From Curtobacterium sp. ER1/6 (GTDB lineage: Bacteria > Actinomycetota > Actinomycetes > Actinomycetales > Microbacteriaceae), in contig NZ_MJAK01000001.1 of NCBI RefSeq assembly GCF_001742745.1, positions 62,001 to 126,000 of the forward strand: a stretch of DNA of 64,000 nt, given 5' to 3'. This document shows, in pieces, positions 25,982-34,318 of the stretch. A program made the translations under genes and the position numbers. The notes below the pieces were generated by a model, which saw only the letters and a program-made list of their open reading frames with translations, did not search any database and was not told the origin of the DNA. Numbering within the stretch: the stretch's first letter is position 1; each line of letters begins with the position of its first letter.

Positions 25982-28045
25982 CTACGCGACCTCGAACAGG
26001 TGGATGCCGGGCCCGTACGCGGTGAAGACCTGTCCGCCCGGTCGGAGCCGCTCGTGGTCGCGGTGCTTCTCGCTCGACCACGCCAGCCGGTACCCGCGCA
26101 CGTCATCACGCGCCGGCAGGGTGAGGTCGCGCGTCCGGCCGCTGCCGTGCACGACGACGAGCACCCGGTCGACGGCCTCGTGCGCCCCGTCCGGTGTCGG
26201 TGTCGACTCGGCGAAGTACTGGACGACGCGGTGGATCGGCTGGTCCCACCCGGCGGTCGTCATCGGCTGCCCGTCCGGCCCGTACCAGGACATCCGCGTC
26301 GCGCCGGGGGTCTCCTGCCCCTCGACGCCGAAGCGCGTGGGCCGGAGCGCCGGGTGCGCGGCGCGGAGCCCGGTGAGCGCGGCGACCGCCTCGGTCATCG
26401 CCTCCGCGTCCTCGTCGTCCGTCCAGTCGACCGGCGTCAGGTCCTCGGACACGACGTAGGCGTTGTTGTTGCCGTGCTGCGTGCGGCTCCGCTCGTCGCC
26501 GGCGGTGAGCATCGGCACGCCCGCCGAGAGCAGGAGCGTCCCGACCAGGTTCCGCATCGACCGTCCCCGGGCCGCGCGGACCCCGCGGTCGGCGGTGTCC
26601 CCCTCGATCCCGTGGTTGAAGGACCGGTTGTCGTCGGACCCGTCCCGGCCGTCCTCGCCGTTCGCGGCGTTGTGCTTGCGGTCGTGGGAGACGAGGTCGA
26701 GCAGGGTGAAGCCGTCGTGGGCGGTGACGAAGTTGATGCTCGCGAGCGGGCCGCGCTCCTGCCCGAACGTGCTGCGCGAACCGGTCATCGCGTCGGCGAG
26801 CCGACCGATGCCCGCGTGGGGCGTGCCGTTCCGGCGCTCCTCGGCGATGTCGGTCAGCCAGAACTGCCGCACGGTGTCCCGGAAGCCGTCGTTCCACTCG
26901 CTCGTGCCGACGCCGAAGGCGCCCGTCCGCCACCCGTCCGGTCCGACGTCCCACGGCTCGGCGACGACGAGCACGTCCTGCAGGTCCGGGTGCTGCCGGA
27001 TCCGCTCGAGCAGGGGGTGCGCGGGGTCGAAGACGTGCCGGCCGTCGCGGGCGAGCGAGGCCATGAGGTCGAAGCGGAAGCCGTCGACCTGTACCTCGCG
27101 CGCCCAGTAGCGCAGGCTCTCGACGACGAGGTCCGCGGTCGCCCCGACCGAGGTGTCGAGGGTGTTCCCGCAACCGGTCGTGTCGTAGTAGGCGGCGTCG
27201 TCCTCGGTCCAGCGGTACCGGTTCGCGCCGTCGATGCCGCGCAGCGAGGTCGTCGGACCGCCGGGCCCCTCCTCAGCGGTGTGGTTGTAGACGACGTCGA
27301 GCAGCACCTGGATGCCCGCCTCGTGCAGGAGCCGCACCATCCCCTTGAACTCGCGGAGGACCGCCGTCGCGCCGGCGGCCCGGGCGTCCGAGGACGCGTA
27401 CGCGGCGTGCGGTGCGAAGAAGCCGAGCGTGTTGTAGCCCCAGGCGTTCTCGCGCCCGGCCGCCCGGAGCCACGCCTCGGTGTCGAACGCCTGCACCGGC
27501 AGGAGCTCCAGCGTCGTCACGCCGGTGCGCCGCAGGTGGGCGATCGTGCTCGGGTGCGCGACCCCCGCGTACGTCCCGCGCAGGTGCTCGGGGACGTCGG
27601 GGTTCGCCGCCGTGAGGGTGCGGACGTTCGCCTCGTACACGACGGCGCGGTCGCGGGGCACGTCGGGCTTCCGGACGTCGCCCCAGTCGAACGACTCGTC
27701 GACCACGACGCCCGTCCAGCGCGGGTGGGCACCCGTGGGGTCCGCGGGCTCGATCCCGCGTGCTGCCGGGTCGAGCAGCGGACGGGTCGGGTCGAAGTCG
27801 TGGCGGGGACCCTCCGGACCGTCGACGAGCAGGTGGTACCGGTCCCCGGGGCGGACGTCCGGGGTGCGGGCCGTCCAGCGGTCGGTGTCCGCCTCGCGCT
27901 CGAGGCGGTGCTCGGTCGTCCGGCCGTCGTCGGCGGAACGGACCACGAGGGCCACCGCGGTCGCGGTCGCCGAGCGCACCGTGAACCGGGGGTCGCCGTC
28001 ACCGAGGCGGAAGCCGGGGGTCTCGTCGGTCGCGGTGCTGGGCAT
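25982..28045 (-). CDS. glgX: Glycogen debranching enzyme (GlgX/TreX type)
   Basis: GH13_11 isoamylase-type enzyme that hydrolyses alpha-1,6 branches of glycogen or limit dextrin. The 687-residue product has the N-terminal beta domain, VYEANVRTLTAANPDVPEHLRGTYAG, the catalytic GFRFDLMASLARDGRHVF (Asp nucleophile), VLVVAEPWDVGPDGW (Glu acid/base) and FVTAHDGFTLLDLVSHDRKHN. ATG 28045 is preferred over an upstream start because TACCCT lies seven bases before it and the 21 extra residues look non-native. glgE follows 128 bp downstream on the same strand. Confidence 0.95.
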   Translation of the reverse strand: MPSTATDETPGFRLGDGDPRFTVRSATATAVALVVRSADDGRTTEHRLEREADTDRWTARTPDVRPGDRYHLLVDGPEGPRHDFDPTRPLLDPAARGIEPADPTGAHPRWTGVVVDESFDWGDVRKPDVPRDRAVVYEANVRTLTAANPDVPEHLRGTYAGVAHPSTIAHLRRTGVTTLELLPVQAFDTEAWLRAAGRENAWGYNTLGFFAPHAAYASSDARAAGATAVLREFKGMVRLLHEAGIQVLLDVVYNHTAEEGPGGPTTSLRGIDGANRYRWTEDDAAYYDTTGCGNTLDTSVGATADLVVESLRYWAREVQVDGFRFDLMASLARDGRHVFDPAHPLLERIRQHPDLQDVLVVAEPWDVGPDGWRTGAFGVGTSEWNDGFRDTVRQFWLTDIAEERRNGTPHAGIGRLADAMTGSRSTFGQERGPLASINFVTAHDGFTLLDLVSHDRKHNAANGEDGRDGSDDNRSFNHGIEGDTADRGVRAARGRSMRNLVGTLLLSAGVPMLTAGDERSRTQHGNNNAYVVSEDLTPVDWTDDEDAEAMTEAVAALTGLRAAHPALRPTRFGVEGQETPGATRMSWYGPDGQPMTTAGWDQPIHRVVQYFAESTPTPDGAHEAVDRVLVVVHGSGRTRDLTLPARDDVRGYRLAWSSEKHRDHERLRPGGQVFTAYGPGIHLFEVA

Positions 28046-28058
28046 GACGACCAGGGTA
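28043..28058 (-). promoter_or_regulatory. Leaderless promoter element of glgX
   Basis: Minus-strand TACCCT (28058-28053), a seven-base gap, then ATG at 28045. TATCCT at 28073-28078 on the plus strand serves the divergent cysteine desulfurase gene, so two -10 hexamers sit within 26 bp. Confidence 0.55.
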
Positions 28059-28106
28059 CGAGGAGCCGCGGCTATCCTGGGAACGCACGACCACGGAGGT
28101 GCAGTC

Positions 28107-29270
28107 ATGTCGGTCTACCTCGACCACGCCGCGACGACGCCGATCCGAGCCGAGGCGCTCGCCGCCTTCACGGAGGCGCTCGCGACCGTGGGCAACCCGT
28201 CGTCGATCCACAGCGCCGGTCAGCGCGCGAAGATGCTCCTCGAGGACGGTCGCGCCGCGGTCGCACGCTCGCTCGACGCCGAACCGGTGGAGGTCGTGTT
28301 CACCTCGGGCGGCACCGAGAGCATCAACCTCGCCGTCAAGGGCCTGTTCTGGGCGCGACAGCAGGACCGGCCCCGCCCGCGCATCGTCGTCCCCGCGGGG
28401 GAGCACCACGCGACGGTCGACACGGTGGAGTGGCTCGCGCGCCACGAGGGCGCGGTCGTCGACGTGGTCCCGCTGGACGCGCAGGGTCGCGTGGACCTCG
28501 CCGGTCTGGAGGCACGGCTCGCCGACGCCTCGGACGTCGCCCTGGTCACGTTCCTCTGGGCCAACAACGAGGTCGGCACCCTGCAGCCGGTCACCCGGAT
28601 CGTCGAGCTGGCGCACGCCGCCGGCGTGCCCGTGCACAGCGACGCCGTCGCCGCCTACGGCCAGGTCCCGGTGTCCTTCGCCGGCTCCGGTCTCGACGCC
28701 CTGAGCGTGTCCGCGCACAAGATCGGCGGGCCGGTCGGCATCGGCGCGCTCGTGCTCGGCCGACGGGCGACGGTGGAACCGCTCATCCACGGCGGCGGAC
28801 AGCAGCGCCAGGTCCGCAGCGGCACGCAGGACGCGCCGGCCGCCGCGGCCTTCGGGGTCGCGGCGGGCGCGGGGCTCCACGACCGCTCGGCACTGCGCGA
28901 CCGCCTGGTCGCGGGCGTTGCCCGCGCCGTGCCGTCCGCGGTGCTCAAGGGGGACCCGGTCGACCGGCTGCCCGGCAACGCGCACTTCACCTTCCCCGGG
29001 TGCGAGGGCGACTCGCTGCTCTTCCTGCTCGACGCGGCGGGGGTCGCCGTGTCGACGGGGTCGGCGTGCCAGGCCGGCGTCCCCGAGGCGTCCCACGTCC
29101 TCCTCGCGATGGGGCTGTCCGAGGAGGACGCCCGCGGGGCGCTCCGCATCACGCTCGGCCACACGACGACCGAGGGCGACGTCGACGCGTTCCTCGCGGC
29201 GCTGCCGGACGCGGTCGCCCGCGCGGGCCGCGCCGGGATGGCGTCCCGGGCCCCGCTGCTCGGACGGTGA
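28107..29270 (+). CDS. Cysteine desulfurase (NifS/IscS class)
   Basis: PLP enzyme that takes sulfur from cysteine for Fe-S clusters or thio-modified tRNA. The 387-residue product opens MSVYLDHAATTPIRAEALAAF. It carries the PLP lysine in LSVSAHKIGGPVGIGAL and the persulfide Cys in VSTGSACQAGVPEASHVLLAMGL, which marks group I (IscS/NifS). GGAGG at 28094-28098 precedes the ATG. In many relatives mnmA follows; here the next gene is prfB, so the sulfur acceptor must be encoded elsewhere. Confidence 0.94.
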   Translation: MSVYLDHAATTPIRAEALAAFTEALATVGNPSSIHSAGQRAKMLLEDGRAAVARSLDAEPVEVVFTSGGTESINLAVKGLFWARQQDRPRPRIVVPAGEHHATVDTVEWLARHEGAVVDVVPLDAQGRVDLAGLEARLADASDVALVTFLWANNEVGTLQPVTRIVELAHAAGVPVHSDAVAAYGQVPVSFAGSGLDALSVSAHKIGGPVGIGALVLGRRATVEPLIHGGGQQRQVRSGTQDAPAAAAFGVAAGAGLHDRSALRDRLVAGVARAVPSAVLKGDPVDRLPGNAHFTFPGCEGDSLLFLLDAAGVAVSTGSACQAGVPEASHVLLAMGLSEEDARGALRITLGHTTTEGDVDAFLAALPDAVARAGRAGMASRAPLLGR

Positions 29271-29366
29271 CCGACGGGGCGGGCGCGCACCGTGCCTCCC
29301 GTCCGTCGAGCCGCCCGTGGAGCCGCGGTCGGCCGCCGCACGGCCACGCCGGTAGGATCGGGGACC

Positions 29367-30476
29367 ATGGTCGAACTTGACTTCACCGAGCAGCTGTCCG
29401 CCCTCCGCGAGACCTTCGGCAACATCCGCTCGGTCGTCGACGTCGACCGGCTGCAGCGCGAGATCGCCGAACTCAGCGAGCAGGCGGGCGCCCAGGACCT
29501 CTGGGACGACGTCGAGCACGCGCAGGAGGTCACGAGCGCGCTCTCCCACAAGCAGGCCGAGCTCCGCCGCATCACGGACACCGAGCAGCGCATCGACGAC
29601 CTCGAGGTACTGGTCGAGATGGCCAACGAGGGCGACGACCAGGAGTCGGCCGACGAGGCCGCGGTCGAGCTCAAGGCCATCCAGAAGACGATGGGCGACC
29701 TCGAGGTGCAGACGCTCCTCGACGGCGAGTACGACGACCGCCCGGCGGTCATCACCATCCGCGCGGGCGCCGGTGGCGTCGACGCAGCCGACTTCGCCGA
29801 GATGCTGCTGCGCATGTACCTCCGGTACGCCGAGCAGCACGGCTACAAGACGACCGTGATGGACACCTCCTACGCGGAGGAGGCCGGCATCAAGTCCGCG
29901 ACCTTCGAGGTGGACGCGCCGCACGCCTTCGGCACGCTCTCGGTCGAGGCCGGCACGCACCGCCTCGTCCGCATGTCGCCGTTCGGCGCGGCCGGCAAGC
30001 GTCAGACGTCGTTCGCCGCGGTCGAGGTGATCCCGCTCATGCCGGAGACCGCCGTGATCGACATCCCCGAGAACGACATCCGCGTCGACGTCTTCCGGTC
30101 GTCCGGACCCGGCGGCCAGTCGGTCAACACGACCGACTCCGCCGTCCGCCTGACGCACATCCCGACCGGCACCGTCGTCTCGATGCAGAACGAGAAGTCG
30201 CAGATCCAGAACCGCGCCGCGGCCATGCGTGTCCTGCAGTCCCGCCTGCTGCTCCTGAAGAAGGAGGAGGAGAACGCGAAGAAGAAGGAGCTCGCCGGCA
30301 ACATCACGGCGAGCTGGGGCGACCAGATCCGCTCGTACGTCCTCGCGCCGTACCAGATGGTCAAGGACCTGCGCAGCGAGCACGAGGTCAACAACCCGTC
30401 GGCCGTGTTCGACGGCGACCTCGACGGCTTCATCAACGCCGGCATCCGCTGGCGCAAGCAGGGCGACGATTCCTGA
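29367..30476 (+). CDS. prfB: Peptide chain release factor 2
   Basis: Recognises UGA and UAA stop codons and triggers peptide release. The 369-residue product has the anticodon-like SPF tripeptide ([15 protein letters not shown]) and the catalytic GGQ loop ([20 protein letters not shown]). The frame is continuous, so the programmed +1 frameshift of E. coli prfB is absent. The ATG lies eight bases after TAGGAT (29353-29358) with no ribosome-binding site, so it is a leaderless candidate. ftsEX follows, as in many Actinobacteria. Confidence 0.97.
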   Translation: MVELDFTEQLSALRETFGNIRSVVDVDRLQREIAELSEQAGAQDLWDDVEHAQEVTSALSHKQAELRRITDTEQRIDDLEVLVEMANEGDDQESADEAAVELKAIQKTMGDLEVQTLLDGEYDDRPAVITIRAGAGGVDAADFAEMLLRMYLRYAEQHGYKTTVMDTSYAEEAGIKSATFEVDAPHAFGTLSVEAGTHRLVRMSPFGAAGKRQTSFAAVEVIPLMPETAVIDIPENDIRVDVFRSSGPGGQSVNTTDSAVRLTHIPTGTVVSMQNEKSQIQNRAAAMRVLQSRLLLLKKEEENAKKKELAGNITASWGDQIRSYVLAPYQMVKDLRSEHEVNNPSAVFDGDLDGFINAGIRWRKQGDDS

Positions 30477-30511
30477 GCACCCTCGCGGGGCAGGTGAGCC
30501 GCGCGCCTCGG

Positions 30512-30551
30512 TTGACTTCCGACCGACCCGACCTACCCTGATCCGGTCATG
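30512..30551 (+). promoter_or_regulatory. ftsE promoter (-35/-10), nearly leaderless
   Basis: TTGACT (30512-30517), a 16-bp spacer, TACCCT (30534-30539), then nine bases to the ftsE ATG with no Shine-Dalgarno sequence. It is the best complete vegetative promoter seen in the window. Confidence 0.65.
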
Positions 30552-31307
30552 ATCAAATTCGACCAGGTCACCAAGGTCTACTCGGGCAACCCGAGTCCTG
30601 CGCTCGACGACCTCTCCCTCGAGATCCTCAAGGGTGAGTTCGTCTTCCTCGTCGGCGCATCCGGCTCCGGGAAGTCGAGCTTCCTGCGCCTCGTGCTCAA
30701 GGAGGAGAAGCCCTCCCGCGGCCAGATCCACGTGCTCGGGCAGCGCCTGGGTGCGCTGTCGTCGCGCAAGGTCCCGTACTTCCGCCGCAACCTCGGCGTG
30801 GTCTTCCAGGACTTCCGTCTCCTGCCGAACAAGAACGTCTTCGACAACGTCGCGTTCTCGCTCCAGGTGATCGGCAAGAGCAAGGGCTTCATCAGCGAGG
30901 CCGTGACGGACGTGCTCAAGCTCGTCGGTCTGGCCGGCAAGGCCACCCGCATGCCGCACGAGCTGTCCGGCGGCGAGCAGCAGCGCGTCGCGATCGCCCG
31001 TGCCGTCGTCAACAAGCCGGCGATCCTGCTCGCCGACGAGCCCACGGGCAACCTCGACCCGACGACCTCGGCGGGCATCATGGCGCTCCTCGAACGCATC
31101 AACCAGGGAGGCACCACCGTGCTCATGGCGACGCACGACGCCAGCATCGTGAACCAGATGCAGCGTCGGGTCATCGAGCTCTCGAACGGCACCGTCCTGC
31201 GCGACGAGCAGTCCGGCGGGTACCAGACGCAGGCGCTCCCGATCCAGCGCGGCTCCGGCGTCTCGAACACCACGGGCATCCAGACCATCCCGGGGCTCAT
31301 CCGATGA
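30549..31307 (+). CDS. ftsE: Cell division ATP-binding protein FtsE
   Basis: ABC ATPase that with FtsX drives peptidoglycan hydrolase activation at the septum. The 252-residue product has Walker [16 protein letters not shown], the signature [15 protein letters not shown], Walker [13 protein letters not shown] and the H-loop ATHDASIV. The C-terminus is about 25 residues longer than in E. coli. The stop overlaps the ftsX ATG. Confidence 0.97.
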   Translation: MIKFDQVTKVYSGNPSPALDDLSLEILKGEFVFLVGASGSGKSSFLRLVLKEEKPSRGQIHVLGQRLGALSSRKVPYFRRNLGVVFQDFRLLPNKNVFDNVAFSLQVIGKSKGFISEAVTDVLKLVGLAGKATRMPHELSGGEQQRVAIARAVVNKPAILLADEPTGNLDPTTSAGIMALLERINQGGTTVLMATHDASIVNQMQRRVIELSNGTVLRDEQSGGYQTQALPIQRGSGVSNTTGIQTIPGLIR

Positions 31308-32218
31308 GGCTCGGACTCGTCATGGCCGAGGTCGGCTCGGGCCTGCGGCGCAACGCGTCGATGGTCGTGTCGGTCGTCCTCGTCACCTTCATCTCGCTGA
31401 CGTTCGTCGGCACGGCGATCCTGCTGCAGATGCAGATCAACCAGATGAAGGGCTACTGGTACGACCGGGCGCAGGTCGCCGTGTACCTGTGCACCGACAC
31501 GGACACGACCGGCAACTGCACCGGCGCGAAGGCCACCGAGGACCAGCGTGACCAGGTCCAGGCACAGCTCGCGTCCTCGACCCTCAAGCCGTACATCGAG
31601 AAGACGTACTACGAGGACCAGGACCAGGCATACGACCGGTTCAAGCAGCAGTTCAAGGACTCGCCGGCGACCGAGTTCGTCAAGCCCGAGTACCTCAACG
31701 AGACCTTCTGGGTGAACCTGAAGAACCCCTCGCAGGCCGACGTGCTCGTGGAGAGCCTGTCGAAGGTCGCCGGCGTGCAGAGCGTGGTCGACCAGCGCGG
31801 GTACCTGCAGCCGATCTTCAACCTGCTCAACGCGTCGTCGTACACGGCGATCGGCATCGCGTCGCTCATGCTCGTCGCCGCGGTCCTGCTCATCGCCACG
31901 ACCATCCGGTTGTCGGCGTTCAGCCGACGGCGTGAGCTCGGCATCATGCGCCTGGTCGGCGCGTCGAACCGGTTCATCCAGACACCGTTCGTCCTCGAGG
32001 GCGTCATCGCCGCGGCGATCGGTGCCGTCCTGGCCGGCGGAGCGATCGTCGCCGTGGTCTGGTTCTTCGTCCGGAACTACCTGGCACAGCGCTTCTCCGG
32101 CACGGCGTTCATCGGCATGGGGGACGCGGCCGTCGTCGTGCCCGCGGTGATCGTCATCGGCGTGCTCCTGGCGGGGGTCTCGGCCTTCATCGCCATCCGC
32201 CGGTACCTGCGCGTCTGA
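31304..32218 (+). CDS. ftsX: Cell division protein FtsX
   Basis: Membrane partner of FtsE. The 304-residue product has a short cytoplasmic N-terminus, TM1 ([22 protein letters not shown]), an exported domain of about 140 residues ([22 protein letters not shown] onward, with two Cys that could form a disulfide), then three C-terminal helices with [30 protein letters not shown] between the second and third. This is the standard FtsX topology. The ATG overlaps the ftsE stop. Confidence 0.96.
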   Translation: MRLGLVMAEVGSGLRRNASMVVSVVLVTFISLTFVGTAILLQMQINQMKGYWYDRAQVAVYLCTDTDTTGNCTGAKATEDQRDQVQAQLASSTLKPYIEKTYYEDQDQAYDRFKQQFKDSPATEFVKPEYLNETFWVNLKNPSQADVLVESLSKVAGVQSVVDQRGYLQPIFNLLNASSYTAIGIASLMLVAAVLLIATTIRLSAFSRRRELGIMRLVGASNRFIQTPFVLEGVIAAAIGAVLAGGAIVAVVWFFVRNYLAQRFSGTAFIGMGDAAVVVPAVIVIGVLLAGVSAFIAIRRYLRV

Positions 32219-32228
32219 CCGGACACCT

Positions 32229-32263
32229 CGACCGCGGCGCGCCGGGAAGGTGCGCCGCGGTCG
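32229..32263 (+). terminator. Hairpin after ftsX
   Basis: Perfect 12-bp stem CGACCGCGGCGC / GCGCCGCGGTCG (32229-32240 with 32252-32263), 11 bases after the ftsX stop. It sits just ahead of the TAGGCT (32274-32279) -10 candidate of smpB. Confidence 0.75.
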
Positions 32264-32334
32264 TCGTGTTCACTAGGCTGTAGGGCTGCGTACAGCAGCA
32301 CCGGGGCCGGCCCCGGACACCGAAGGGAGCCACC

Positions 32335-32811
32335 ATGGCGAAGGAACGCGGCGAGAAGATCGTGGCGACCAACCGTCGAGCGCGCCACGACTACCTCATC
32401 GAGGACACGTACGAGGCGGGCATGGTGCTCTCCGGCACCGAGGTGAAGTCCCTGCGCGAGGGGCGTGCGTCGCTGGTCGACGGCTACGCGTTCATCGACG
32501 CCGGTGAGGCCTGGCTCGATTCCGTGCACATCCCCGAGTACACCGAGGGGACGTGGAACAACCATGCCCCGCGGCGGAAGCGCAAGCTGCTCCTGCACAA
32601 GCAGCAGATCGTCAAGATCTCGCACAAGACGGCGCAGGGCGGCTACACGCTCGTGCCGCTGCAGATCTACTTCCACGACGGGCGCGCCAAGGTCGAGATC
32701 GCGGTCGCGAAGGGCAAGCGCGAGTTCGACAAGCGCCAGGCGCTGCGCGAGAAGACCGACAAGCGCGAGGCCGAGCGCGCCATGCGGTCCCGGAACCGCC
32801 TCGGCGAGTGA
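32335..32811 (+). CDS. smpB: SsrA-binding protein
   Basis: Binds tmRNA and places it in stalled ribosomes for trans-translation. The 158-residue product has [42 protein letters not shown] and the basic C-terminal tail [36 protein letters not shown] (32322-32328) lies before the ATG. Its RNA partner ssrA starts 131 bp downstream. Confidence 0.98.
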   Translation: MAKERGEKIVATNRRARHDYLIEDTYEAGMVLSGTEVKSLREGRASLVDGYAFIDAGEAWLDSVHIPEYTEGTWNNHAPRRKRKLLLHKQQIVKISHKTAQGGYTLVPLQIYFHDGRAKVEIAVAKGKREFDKRQALREKTDKREAERAMRSRNRLGE

Positions 32812-32942
32812 GCGCGGCGGGGTGAGCCCTCGGCGAACGCCGGTGGCATCGTCCAGCACACCCCGCTAAGCTGGGGTCCGCTCCTCACGGGGAGCGTTGG
32901 CAACTCAACAGCGTGACAGCGGTTCGCACGTCCGGCCCGTAC

Positions 32943-33320
32943 GGGGATGATCGGTTTCGACATTGCCTGTGTGCCGACGGGAAGCGGGCCGAGGACCCAC
33001 GGTCATCTCGTGAACGATCCGTGGAAAACAACAAGTGCCAATTCCAAGCGCACTGACTTCGCTCTCGCTGCGTAAGCAGCCCAGCACATGAAGTCCGTCG
33101 GCCAGGTGATCGTCTTCTAACCTGAGTTCCGGCGTCATCCAGAGGACTTGCTGCACGGTTGCGCCTCAGGGCCGTGCGGGACTTGCACTGGGACTGGGCC
33201 CGTCGTCCTAGAAGCCGGTAGCAAAGGACGGGGCCGAGCAGAACGCCTCATCCGGATACGCCCGTAGAAGACGTCGAACCGCAGCGATGGACGGGGGTTC
33301 GATTCCCCCCATCTCCACCA
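32943..33320 (+). ncRNA. ssrA: Transfer-messenger RNA (tmRNA)
   Basis: Rescues stalled ribosomes and tags the nascent peptide. The 5' end GGGGATG pairs with CATCTCC ahead of the 3' ACCA (33317-33320, CCA encoded). The T-arm reads GGTTCGATTCCCCCC. The tag frame runs 33037-33075 and encodes ANSKRTDFALAA followed by TAA, close to other actinobacterial tags with the ALAA end. TAAGCT at 32867-32872 may be the promoter -10 of a precursor. No integrase or att-like duplication follows. Confidence 0.96.
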
Positions 33321-33374
33321 TCGCCGGTCGTCGGACCGCTGTCACGCTGATCCTCGCGGGAGGTCCCGCATGAG

Positions 33375-33408
33375 CGCCCCGTCGTCGTCTTTGGACGTCG
33401 ACGGGGCG
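33375..33408 (+). terminator. Hairpin after ssrA
   Basis: Stem CGCCCCGTCG / CGACGGGGCG (33375-33384 with 33399-33408), 55 bases after the tmRNA 3' end. Probable ssrA terminator. The following TT is only a minimal T-run. Confidence 0.65.
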
Positions 33409-33493
33409 TTCGCTGTTCCTGCGGGTGTCGAGGACTACCGTTCGGTGCAGACGCGGGGCGAGCCCGCGTCGTTCCCGAACGAGAGGCCCACGC

Positions 33494-34291
33494 GTGGCGC
33501 AGGAGATCGCGATCCGAGTCCGTCTGCGAGAGCAGGACCGTCTGGGGTTGGCGGAGTACGAGCGGCTGGTCGGCTCCGTCGCGTCCGTCGCCGCCGTGGT
33601 CGCATGGCTGCCCACACCCGACGAGCGGCTGGTGTTGCGTGGCCGGACCGCCGAGCCGGTGCGACTCGAGACGGTGTCGTACGGCGACGTCTTCGAGATG
33701 CTCGTCGTGCTCGACCAGGACTCCGCCGCGGTGGAGCGGGCGGCTGCGGCCGTCGCCGCACTCGTGGCCTCGGTGCGCGACGAGGCGGTCGCGGACGACG
33801 TCACCGGCATCGCGGGAGAGCTCGACCGCCTCGACCGGTCCGCTCCGCGGGGGCGCTCCACGGTCGAGCGCTCGCTCCGCGCGTTCCTCGAGGGAGCGCG
33901 CGCGGACGTCCTGGCGCGCCGGACCACCACGAAGGTCCGTGCGGCGCAGGCGCTGCTGCGGCTCGCCGAGGACGGCGCCGAGCTGGTGGTCGAGCGGGTC
34001 GAGGACGCGCTGGCGCCCGTCGTCGAGGAGCAGCCCGTCGAGGTGCTCGCGGACTCCGGGAGCGCCGTGGTGGTCGAGCCCGTCGACGGTCTCGCACCCT
34101 CCGGCGTGGGCGCTCCCCGCACGGAGGAGCAGCCCGTCGAGGAGCAGCACGACAAGAAGAAGGACGAGAAGAAGTCCGACGCGAAGAAGAAGGATAAGAA
34201 GAAGTCGGACAAGAAGTCCGACAAGAAGAAGTCCGACAAGAAGAAGGACAAGAAGAAGTCCGACAAGAAGCAGTCCGACAAGAAGCAGTGA
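33494..34291 (+). CDS. Hypothetical protein with lysine/serine/aspartate repeat tail
   Basis: Product of 265 residues. Residues 1-150 form a predicted alpha/beta and helical domain (EIAIRVRLREQDRLGLAEYERLVGSV and ARADVLARRTTTKVRAAQALLRLAEDGAELVVERVEDAL). A Pro/Val/Glu linker follows. About 45 C-terminal residues are made of repeated KKSDKK and KKDKK units. No family recognised. The tail is strongly basic and could bind nucleic acid or acidic polymer (inference). The GTG at 33494 lacks a strong ribosome-binding site. It lies between ssrA and a convergent monooxygenase gene. Confidence 0.75.
   Translation: MAQEIAIRVRLREQDRLGLAEYERLVGSVASVAAVVAWLPTPDERLVLRGRTAEPVRLETVSYGDVFEMLVVLDQDSAAVERAAAAVAALVASVRDEAVADDVTGIAGELDRLDRSAPRGRSTVERSLRAFLEGARADVLARRTTTKVRAAQALLRLAEDGAELVVERVEDALAPVVEEQPVEVLADSGSAVVVEPVDGLAPSGVGAPRTEEQPVEEQHDKKKDEKKSDAKKKDKKKSDKKSDKKKSDKKKDKKKSDKKQSDKKQ
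34150..34290 (+). repeat. AAGAAG/TCCGAC coding repeat
   Basis: Tandem units of AAGAAGTCCGACAAGAAG and shorter AAGAAGGACAAG encode the KKSDKK tail of the hypothetical protein. Imperfect repeats like this are prone to slippage. Confidence 0.85.
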
Positions 34292-34318
34292 GCCCGAGCG
34301 CGGAGGAGCGGGTGCGGG

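Noticed and set aside
25934-29380. 1148-codon plus-strand frame across glgX and the cysteine desulfurase gene
   Set aside because: Antisense to glgX and out of frame with the desulfurase. No motif.
29367-30476. Programmed frameshift in prfB
   Set aside because: The frame is continuous from the ATG, with no internal TGA.
33321-33493. Integrated island at the tmRNA 3' end
   Set aside because: No integrase, no repeated tmRNA 3' fragment and no change in composition downstream.
34150-34290. CRISPR-like or minisatellite array
   Set aside because: The repeats are in frame, coding and imperfect, with no unique spacers.
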